Source: an uncultured Campylobacter sp.
GTDB taxonomy: Bacteria; Campylobacterota; Campylobacteria; Campylobacterales; Campylobacteraceae
Length of the DNA: 64,000 nt
Assembly (NCBI RefSeq): GCF_938041645.1
Contig: NZ_CALIST010000055.1
Span: 62,001-126,000 of the forward strand
Direction of reading: 5' to 3'
Positions 35,920-46,449 of this stretch are shown one piece after another. Numbering within the stretch: the first letter of the stretch is position 1; every line of letters starts with the position of its first letter. Both the position numbers and the translations under genes were made by a program. A model generated the notes under the pieces. That model saw nothing but the letters and a program-made list of their open reading frames with translations, was not told where the DNA came from and searched no databases.

Positions 35920-36609
35920 ATGTTTGAAATTCTAAAGGGGCTCGATTACACGCCGTTTCTCGTTTCATTAAAGCTTGCCAGCTTGACGACGCTCGCGTTG
36001 TTTATCATCTGCGTGCCGCTTGCGTTTTTTATGGCGAGAAAAAATTTCCGCGGCAAAAGCGTGATCGAATCGATCATCTCGCTTCCGCTGGTGCTGCCGC
36101 CATCGGTGCTAGGCTTTTATCTACTCGTTTTTCTATCGCCGTATTCGGTGCTAGGGGAGTTTTTTGACAAACACTTCGGACTTCGGCTCGTATTTAATTT
36201 CAGCGGGCTAGTGATCGCAAGCTGTATTTACTCGCTGCCGTTTATGTTTTCGCCGCTAGTTTCGGGCTTTCGCTCGCTTCCGCGCTCGCTTTTTTGGGCG
36301 TGCGATTCGCTAGATAAGAGCTATTTCTCCAAGCTTTTTCGAGTCGCGTTGCCCGCGATTCGCCATTCTATGCTTAGCGCGCTAGTGATCTGCTTTGCGC
36401 ATACGATGGGCGAGTTCGGCGTCGTGCTGATGATCGGCGGCAGCGTGAGCGAGCAGACTAAGGTTGCCTCCATCGCGATCTACGAAGCGACCGAGACGCT
36501 CGATTTTGCGCAGGCTCACGCGTATTCGGCGCTGATGCTTATATTTAGCTTCGTGGTACTTTTAATGATGCATTTTTTGGGTGCGCGCGGAGCGAAAATC
36601 AAAGCTTAA
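35920..36609 (+). CDS. modB: Molybdate ABC transporter permease
   Basis: ModB forms the membrane channel for molybdate. The 229-residue protein has about five membrane segments and the coupling-loop signature AHTMGEFGVVLMIGG near residue 165, which contacts ModC. It begins at an ATG preceded by GGAGGA. It is separated from modC by a long gap, so it may have its own promoter. The next gene is the large GGDEF/EAL protein, 51 bases later. Confidence 0.95.
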   Translation: MFEILKGLDYTPFLVSLKLASLTTLALFIICVPLAFFMARKNFRGKSVIESIISLPLVLPPSVLGFYLLVFLSPYSVLGEFFDKHFGLRLVFNFSGLVIASCIYSLPFMFSPLVSGFRSLPRSLFWACDSLDKSYFSKLFRVALPAIRHSMLSALVICFAHTMGEFGVVLMIGGSVSEQTKVASIAIYEATETLDFAQAHAYSALMLIFSFVVLLMMHFLGARGAKIKA

Positions 36610-36660
36610 ATCGGCTTTAAAACGAAATTTGCTAAAATCCCGCAAAATTTGGAATTTGGC

Positions 36661-39600
36661 ATGAAAAACAAAAAAGACTTCGTTACCGAAAGATTTAACG
36701 CCGCCTTGATTTTAGGCACTGCGTTGCTTACGCTTGTAGTAGTTTGCGAGATTAGCTTTTTGCGCACTAGGATCGCTACGCAGCTTGATTTGCGGACGCG
36801 CACGGCGATTACTTTACTTAAAAATACCGACGAGTCGCTTTTTAGCGAGCTTGAAATTCTAAAAGAAACTATCCTTTCTTTAGACGCAAGGCACGAAGCT
36901 ATGCAAAGCAAGCTTTATGCGGATTTGATCCGTAATGTCGTAAAATCTTCTCATAGATTTGACGCTATTTTTTATCTGCGCGCCCGCGGCGCGGAGCAGG
37001 AGAGCTTGGCGCATTTTTCATCGGATGCGCGTATTTCGGATCTTGGCGAGATACGGCTTGCGGATATCGCAAGCGAGCTAAAAAAGGATGAATGGGTATC
37101 GCGCTATATGATGATGGATGGGGCATGGCGGTATTTTTTAATCAAGCGCGTAAACGCTGATTCATATCTGCTAGGTTTTGCCAACACTGCTAGGCCGATT
37201 GCCAGGCTCTCTTCGCTGGGAGATATTTTGGTCTTTAACGCCGAAGGTAAATTTTTTAACGCTCCTGGCAGCGTAACCGATATATTAGGGCAGGATTTTG
37301 ATTTTTCGCGCCTAGGCGAAGTGGTGAGCTTTGAAGACGAATCTGGGCTAAGCTTTGCATATCTTGCAAAATTTGGAGATAATTTTGTAATGGCTCGCGA
37401 ACGAGCCGGCTATTTTTTGGGCGCGGACGATTTTATCGTCGTAGCGCTGGCAGTAGCGATTTTAGCTTATTTAATCCTTCTAATTTCAAATTTTACGTTT
37501 TTAAAAAAGCGCGTTTTTATCCCGCTAGCGGCAGTTCAAAACGCGCTGCGCCAAGGGGATTATCACTCCAAAATTCGCGATATAGAAGCGCTAAATCCGC
37601 TAAGTTCCGTCTTAGAAATTTCTAAATCCATAGACGAGGTTTTGAAGTCTAATCTGCGCCACGGAGATTTTAGCCTCAGCTTTAAAGATGCGCTAAAATA
37701 CAGCTCCCTTTCAGTGCTTAGCATCGATAACGTCGCAGGCACGATCGAAAGCGCTAGCAACGGCGCACGCGAGCTTTACGGCGATGACGTCGTAGGACGG
37801 AATATATTCGCACTGCAAGTAGGCTCGTTTTACGATCACGCCTATCAAACCCAGCGCGCAAACTATGTCAAAGAAAACTATGTCGTAACCCGCCAAGAAA
37901 CCAAAAATGGTGTCAAAGACCTCTATGTTAAAAAATCTTATATTCGCGACGGAAGTAAAATTTCAACTCTTTTTGTGGTGCTGGATGCGTCAAAATATCG
38001 CAGATTTTACGATGAGACTAAGCAAAAATATGAGTATTTAAATCACGCCCCTATCGTTACGCTCGTGTTTGACTACACTTCGGGCAAGATCGTGGATGCT
38101 AGCAAAAATATAAAAGAGCTTTGGGGTTACGAAGCGGCGCAGTTTTTAAGCGGCGAGATAAGGCTATGGGATTTGCTGGATGAAAAGGATGCGAATGAGG
38201 CTAAAAATGAAATTTTAAACCGCTTAGCCGATATGCCCGCAGAAGAGCTAAGCTTTTCTCAAAGCTATAAAATTCGCCACAATGACAATATCCGCTATAG
38301 CTACGAAGTGAGCATCTATGTCAAAAAGTCCGCCGCCAGGGCTGCGTTTTATTTTCAAAATATCGATGACGATGTTAAGGTGATCCGCGGCTTGCAGGAG
38401 GATTTGGACTTTTACCGCACCGTAATCGAGACTAGGAATTTTTGCACCTGCTTAATCGATCTTGACGCGCAGACGCTGTCGTTTGATAAAAATTACTTTA
38501 AAATTTTAAAATATCGCGGCAAAAGGCTAAACACTGCGATGAGCTTTGGGGAGTTTAGTTATGAAATTTACTTCGCGGATTTAGAGAATTTTAATAAAAT
38601 GATCCGCGAATGCACCGCCGGGCTTAGGAGCGATTTTAGCTGCGAATTCCGTCTGCGAAACGCCGCTAATGCCTATACTTGGATCAGTATGCAAGGCTAC
38701 GTCACAGAAAAGCACGGCTCTCGCTCTCGCCTTGTAAAAACTACGCTCGAAGATATCAGCTCGCGCAAGCAGACGGAGCTGGAGTTAAATTTAAACGCTA
38801 ACGTGTTTTCGCGCTCGCTAGAGGCGATCTTAATTACAGATGAGAGCGGTCGAGTGCTGCGCGCTAATAACGCCTTTTATGAAATCACCGGCTATAGCGA
38901 AAGCCAAACTATCGGCAAAATTCCAAATTTCTTCGCTCCTACAGAGGGTGGGGCAGACGTGATGGAGAGGATTAGAAAAAATCTAGTTGGCAAACAGACC
39001 TCCTATAAAGATGAAATTTACGGACTAAAAAGAGGTGGTGGCACCTTTCCTGCGCTATTTACGGCGATCGCGATCAAGGACGATTTTTCGCTTACTTCAA
39101 ATTTCATCTTGATGTTTACCGAAATTTCGCAGATCAAGCAAAAAGAGAGCGAGCTAGCCAAGATCGCCCATCACGACGCGCTTACCGGGCTTCCGAACAG
39201 AGTGTATTTTATGAAGGCTGCGCAGAGATTTACCGCAAACTCGGGCGAAAATTCTAAGCTTATGGCGGTGCTTTTCATCGATTTTGACGGCTTTAAAGCG
39301 ATCAATGACACCTACGGGCACGAGGTTGGCGATATGTTTTTGCAAGCGATCTCAAAGGCGATGAGCGGGCTGCTGCGCAAGGGCGATATCTTAGCGCGCC
39401 TCGGCGGCGATGAGTTTGGCGCCATTATCGGCGATCTGCAAAGCAAGGACGCCGCGCATGTGCTATTAGACCGTCTGCTTGGAATTTCAAAGATGAAATT
39501 TAACCTCAAAGGCAACGAAATTAGCGCAAGCATCAGCGTTGGCGCAGCGTTTTACGACGGCAGCGAAAAGATCGATTTTCCAGGACTTTTATCGCGCGCC

Positions 39601-40724
39601 GATAGAGCGATGTATCGCGCCAAAACGAGCGGCAAAAACCGCTACTGCATCTTTGAGCGCGCCGAAGCAGACGGGCCTAGCGAGGAAGGGATTGCTGCGG
39701 CGATCGAAGAGGGGGAGTTTTTCGTGCTCTATCAGCCGATCATTAGCGGAGCGCAGATTTACGGGTATGAGCTGCTTTTACGCTGGGATCGCGGAAAGCG
39801 CGGAATTCTTGCCCCGCAGGATTTTGCGCAGATATTAAGCGAGCCGCGATTTGAGTTGCCGATCTCAAAATTTGCGTTTTCAAAGATGATGGAATTTAAT
39901 GCTCAAACGGGCGCAAACTGCTCTATAAACGTAAGTTTAGCCGTGCTTACAAACGACGAATTTTACGATTTCGTAGCTCACAGCTTGCGAGACAGAGCTA
40001 ATGCAAAAGGCGAGTTGATGTTTGAGATAACCGATTTTAGCGAGCAAAATTTTAAGGAATTCACCCCTGCGCGTGGGCGTTATGCAGATCTTGGGGTTAA
40101 ATTTGCTCTTAATAGTGCAAATAAAAGCAATATTCCATTCTTGAATGCCCAGCCTTTCGATGTCGTTAAAATCGACCGCGAGCTCTGCCTTGACATAGGC
40201 AAGAAAAAAAATGCTATCCGAACGATGGTGGAGATCACGGGTAAGCTAAAGCGGGAGTTTGGTTTTGCTCTCGGTGCTCAAGGGGTCGAAAACGCGCTGT
40301 CGCTGCGGCTCTTAAACAATTTGAAATTTAACTATCTGCAGGGAAATTTTATCGCAAAAGCGCTTGATCGCAGGGAGATAGACGCTTTCATCGCGCGATT
40401 TAAAGATACGCCCAAGCTCGCAGCCATCGATAAAGATGAGTTTATCAGCTTTTTAAACGCGCTTGATTACAAGGACTTGGCGCTAAGCTTTATCGCGCGT
40501 AGCCAAACGGGCGAGCTTAGTCCCGGCGAGTTTGAAAGCTATAGAGCGAAATTCGGCGAAATTTTAAATAAAACTCAAAGCGCAGGCAGCGAGAAATTTG
40601 CGCTAACTACAGAAATACGTAAGCAAATTTTAGATATTCTTTCGCTTGATTACCGCGTTTTGGCAAGCTTCATTCAGAGCTTTAAAACGCGGCTGAATCA
40701 GTTCATAAGCGATTTGGAGGCAGC

Positions 40725-40728
<4 letters not shown>
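36661..40728 (+). CDS. Membrane sensor with PAS, GGDEF and degenerate EAL domains
   Basis: The 1355-residue protein has a membrane segment at about residues 13-35, a periplasmic sensing region and a second membrane segment at about 257-280. Several PAS-like regions follow (one clear at about 711-830), then GGDEF (about 836-990) and an EAL-like domain (about 1003-1246). The cyclase motif GGDEF (near 914) and DALTGLPNR are intact, so it probably makes cyclic di-GMP. The EAL domain keeps YELLLRW and VVKID but lacks the DDFG motif. It has AQGVEN instead of AEGVEN, so phosphodiesterase activity is doubtful. ATG 36661 is preferred over a TTG at 36649. It overlaps the next gene by four bases. Confidence 0.88.
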
Positions 40729-42835
<2,107 letters not shown>

Positions 42836-42839
42836 ACCC

Positions 42840-42861
42840 GGTGAAATTTTAAAATTTCACC
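42840..42861. repeat. Perfect 22-base palindrome after purA
   Basis: GGTGAAATTTT is followed directly by its reverse complement AAAATTTCACC. It belongs to the family of AAATTTTAAAATTT palindromes seen in many gaps of the window. It could act as a weak terminator or a protein site. There is no T-run after it. Confidence 0.7.
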
Positions 42862-42910
42862 CGTTGCGGGCGGCGCGACCGCTCATAGAACTGAATTTAA
42901 AGGAACGATC

Positions 42911-43462
42911 ATGCGAATACGACTACCACACGTGCCATATATCGCGCATAAAATAGCGCTGGATCTGCTAAACTCGGGCTGCGTTACGCTTAGTGCGGGC
43001 ATAGAGCCAGTCGCCAAGGAAGCGGACGAGATCATAAGGGTCGATCTGCAAAAAGAAAGAGCGATAGACGAGCGCGCAAATGAGCTGATAGATGAGCGCA
43101 TAAGCGAGCTAGATGAGATGAGCGTGAATAAAAAAGATATGTTTTGGCTCATCAAACGCCACATCGCAAACGACGAGAATTTTGAGCTAAATTTCGAGGA
43201 TCGCTACGGCACCATATCGCATAAAATTTTAGAAACCGTTTGGAAGAAAAATTTGATCGATTACAAAGTCTCCGAAAACAGGTTAAAGACGATAATTTAT
43301 AACGCGATCGAGGAGTATTTGAAAAGCTACCAAAAGATCGAAGACGAGGTCTATGAAAAGATCGAGGGCTACAAGCAAAAATTGATCCCAGGCACCGAAG
43401 AATACGAGCTTGTGTTTGAAAAGCTCTACGAAGAGGAGCTAAGAAAACGGGGCATGCTGTAA
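42911..43462 (+). CDS. DUF507-family protein
   Basis: The 183-residue protein is highly charged and helical, with many Glu, Lys and Arg. It begins with RIRLPHVPYIAHKIALDLLNS, which fits the DUF507 family found between purA and carA in C. jejuni. There is no known function. It overlaps carA by one base, so it should be co-translated with it. A ribosome site AAAGGAACG precedes the ATG. Confidence 0.82.
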   Translation: MRIRLPHVPYIAHKIALDLLNSGCVTLSAGIEPVAKEADEIIRVDLQKERAIDERANELIDERISELDEMSVNKKDMFWLIKRHIANDENFELNFEDRYGTISHKILETVWKKNLIDYKVSENRLKTIIYNAIEEYLKSYQKIEDEVYEKIEGYKQKLIPGTEEYELVFEKLYEEELRKRGML

Positions 43463-44580
43463 TGAATGCGTATATCTACATAGAAAACGGCATCTATCTG
43501 CAAGCCAAGGCGTTCGGCAAGGGCGGCAGCGCATTCGGCGAGCTCGTGTTTAACACCTCCGCCACGGGCTACGAAGAGATCATCTCCGATCCCAGCTACG
43601 CGGGGCAGTTCATTATCTTTACGATGCCCGAAATCGGTATCGTAGGGATCAACGAAAACGACAAGGAAAGCTCTAAAATCCACGCCAGCGGAATTTTCGT
43701 AAGAAATTTTAACAACGAGCCTTCAAATTTCCGCTCGCAGATGAGCCTAGAAGATTATTTTCTGCAAAACGGAAAATTCGGCGTTTACGACATCGACACC
43801 AGATTTTTAACCAAGATGCTGCGCGATCAGGGCAGTTTGCGCGCCTTCGTCTCTACCGAGATCAGCGATAAGGCGGCTCTTAAAAAGGCGCTTAGCGAGT
43901 CTGCGCGCATAGAGGAGATCAACTACGTAAGCATCGTAAGCACGAAGGCGCCGTATAAGCACACATCTGGTCGCTGGGACGCCACGCGCGGAAGCTACGC
44001 TCAGCCCGCAAGCTGCGGCAAAAAGATAGCCGTGATCGATTACGGCGTAAAGCGAAACATCCTAAACGAGCTTTGCGATCTGGGGCTCAGCGTCGAGGTT
44101 TTTCCGCATGACGTTACGGCAGAGAGCCTGATTGCTAAGCTTAAAGATGGGCAGATCGACGGCGTGTTTTTATCAAACGGCCCTGGCGAGCCTCGCATGC
44201 TCAAAGAGGAGATCGCGCAGATCAAAAAGATGGTTGAGGCGCGCGTGCCGATTTTTGGAATTTGCCTAGGTCATCAGCTGCTAAGCAACGCGATGGGATA
44301 TGAGACCTACAAGCTGAAATTCGGCCAGCACGGCGCAAACCACCCCGTGCAAAACCTGCGCACCAAATCGATCGAGATCACCGCGCAAAACCACAACTAC
44401 AACGTCCCCGAAACGATCGCGCAGATCTGCGAGATCACGCACCGAAATCTTTTCGACGGCACGATCGAGGGCGTGCGCTACAGAGACTATCCCGTATTTT
44501 CGGTACAGCACCACCCCGAAGCCAGCGCAGGGCCTACCGAGAGCAAATATATCTTCAAAGAATTTCTTGAAATTTTATGA
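43462..44580 (+). CDS. carA: Carbamoyl-phosphate synthase small subunit
   Basis: CarA hydrolyses glutamine and passes ammonia to CarB to make carbamoyl phosphate for arginine and pyrimidines. The 372-residue protein has an N-terminal domain starting AYIYIENGIYLQAKAFG and a C-terminal class I glutaminase. The nucleophile is in FGICLGHQLLSNAMG near residue 271, with the His and Glu in VFSVQHHPEASAGP near residue 350. carB is not in the window. It overlaps the DUF507 gene by one base. Confidence 0.97.
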   Translation: MNAYIYIENGIYLQAKAFGKGGSAFGELVFNTSATGYEEIISDPSYAGQFIIFTMPEIGIVGINENDKESSKIHASGIFVRNFNNEPSNFRSQMSLEDYFLQNGKFGVYDIDTRFLTKMLRDQGSLRAFVSTEISDKAALKKALSESARIEEINYVSIVSTKAPYKHTSGRWDATRGSYAQPASCGKKIAVIDYGVKRNILNELCDLGLSVEVFPHDVTAESLIAKLKDGQIDGVFLSNGPGEPRMLKEEIAQIKKMVEARVPIFGICLGHQLLSNAMGYETYKLKFGQHGANHPVQNLRTKSIEITAQNHNYNVPETIAQICEITHRNLFDGTIEGVRYRDYPVFSVQHHPEASAGPTESKYIFKEFLEIL

Positions 44581-45449
44581 TTTTGAAATTTTGCCCCATG
44601 AAATTTTACCGCGGCCCTGCGGTAAAATTTTAAATTTGCGGCAAGCTTTAAATTTTAATGCGGTCTTTGCGTAGTGAATTTAAGACTCGTTGCAGCCTGG
44701 ATAATTGCAGGCTGGAGCGGTACGCAAAGCGCATTTTTGCAGACTGAGGATTGCCGCGGCGATTTTGGATTAAGCAGCTTTTTGGATGAAACGGATCTGT
44801 GCCAGTCGCGATTTTAAATTTAAACTGGCTGCGCGCCGCATGCTTTTCATTTGCGTGATTTTGCTTCCACGTAGCTTTTAAGCGCACGCGCGGCTAAATT
44901 TTACGCACTTTAAAGATCAGGCTTGGTGCGCTTAGCTCTTTCAAAATAGATCCTGCGGCACATTTCTCATAGCTTCAAGCCCTTTAAATTTGACGAACCG
45001 TTTTGTTGCCGTCAAAAGTTGCGCTAGTAAGCTGCCCTGTCGCCCGTAAAATTTTATCTAACGTCGCCCGCCCGTTAAAGTCTTATTGACGCAATTTTGC
45101 CAGTTATGCCCTAGTTTTTGATAAACTATACCTGCCCTTTAAACCTTATCGGCGCCGTTTCATTTCCCTCTAAAAGCTATTTGCCTAAAATAAAATTCCA
45201 CTCCGCCGCGTAGTGAAATTTTACCTGCGTTTGCTTTGAAATTTTACTTTCAGCCGCTCTTAAATCTCTTTCGCATCGATAAATTTAATTCGCGTCACTT
45301 TAAATTTCTACTCCATTCCTAGGCTGCGGTTTTTACTCACGCTTGTTTTTTTAATCCCGCCCATATTTGCACCTAAAATAAGAGTTGTGTTACTTTATGG
45401 AATTAAATTTTTAACTTAACATTATTTTAAGCTCAATAAAAGAGAAAAT
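44581..45449. other. 869-base gap with RAATTY motifs
   Basis: No gene-like frame is present. Several AAATTTTA runs occur (about 44583, 44599, 44624, 44646, 44895 and later). A 79-codon minus-strand frame at 44648-44887 has no start site or family. The end contains an A/T-rich stretch likely to hold the promoter of the response regulator. No RNA gene was recognised. Confidence 0.6.
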
Positions 45450-45491
45450 TTGAAAGAATTTCGTTTGAAATTTCGCCTTGAGGGGTCTGCT

Positions 45492-46175
45492 ATGAGCTGC
45501 GCTTTAAAAGAGCTGGACGTCTTGCTAGTCGAGGATGATACTAAATTACTAGCCTCGCTGCATAAGGCGTTTGAGGGTATTTTTAACAACGTTTACAATG
45601 CCCAAAACGGGCTTGAAGGTGTAAAAAAATTCAAAAAATTTAGCCCCAATCTCGTCATTACCGACATTTTAATGCCAATCGAGGATGGGCTTGAGATGAT
45701 ACGTCAGATTAAGCAGATCTTTCCGCATGCCCCTATCGTGGTGCTTAGCGGCTTCAGTAGGGAGGAGCAGCTAAAAGGCGTTATGGAGATTGGCGTCGAG
45801 CGGTATTACTTTAAGCCGGTAGATATCGCCGCATTTGTGCTAGAGATAAGCGCGCTGATGAAGTCTAAGCTGGACTCGGTACGAGTCGTAAATATGGGCG
45901 CAGGCTACGTATTTGACGGGCTCCGTCGTATTTTGCTGAAGGATGGCGAGCAGATCGTGCTTACTAAAAAGGAGCTTTCTTTTGTCTCGCTGCTAGCCAG
46001 TCGCGTGGGCGAGCTGGTACTTTACGAGGAGATCAAGCGTTATGTTTGGACTGAAGGAGCCGTAAGCGATACGGCGCTTCGTACCTTCGTCAAGCGTATC
46101 CGCGATAAAGTGGGTGGTGAAATCATAAAAAACGTCCCGAGCCTGGGATACAAGATCGAGCCTGAGCCTGCTTAA
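45492..46175 (+). CDS. OmpR-family response regulator
   Basis: The 227-residue protein has a receiver domain (about residues 8-120) and a winged-helix DNA-binding domain (about 130-225). The phosphoacceptor Asp is in LVITDILMP near residue 58, and the acidic pair is in LLVEDDTKLL. The lysine is in YYFKPVDI. No histidine kinase lies next to it, so it is an orphan here. I choose ATG 45492, with GAGGGG six bases upstream. A TTG at 45450 would add 14 residues. Confidence 0.88.
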   Translation: MSCALKELDVLLVEDDTKLLASLHKAFEGIFNNVYNAQNGLEGVKKFKKFSPNLVITDILMPIEDGLEMIRQIKQIFPHAPIVVLSGFSREEQLKGVMEIGVERYYFKPVDIAAFVLEISALMKSKLDSVRVVNMGAGYVFDGLRRILLKDGEQIVLTKKELSFVSLLASRVGELVLYEEIKRYVWTEGAVSDTALRTFVKRIRDKVGGEIIKNVPSLGYKIEPEPA

Positions 46176-46449
46176 ATTCCGTCGCGTTTTTGCCGCTTTG
46201 TAATTTACGGAATCCACTCGTAAAATTTTGCGTTTAAATATGCCGCGATTAATGCGGAGCGAGGTAGAATTCCGCGCCAAAGCACCACAGATTAAAATTT
46301 GACGCTCATCCAACTTACTAAATTTGACTTGATAAAATTTAACCTCTCAAGCTTTTCAAAAACTTCTTTGCTTAAAAGCCCAAACTAAAAATTTCTTGCT
46401 AAAATATCGCAAAATTCCGCGTTCTGCGAATCGTTCTAAAGGATTTGTT

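Noticed and set aside
44648..44887. 79-codon minus-strand frame in the gap after carA
   Set aside because: No ribosome site, no family, ordinary chance frame.
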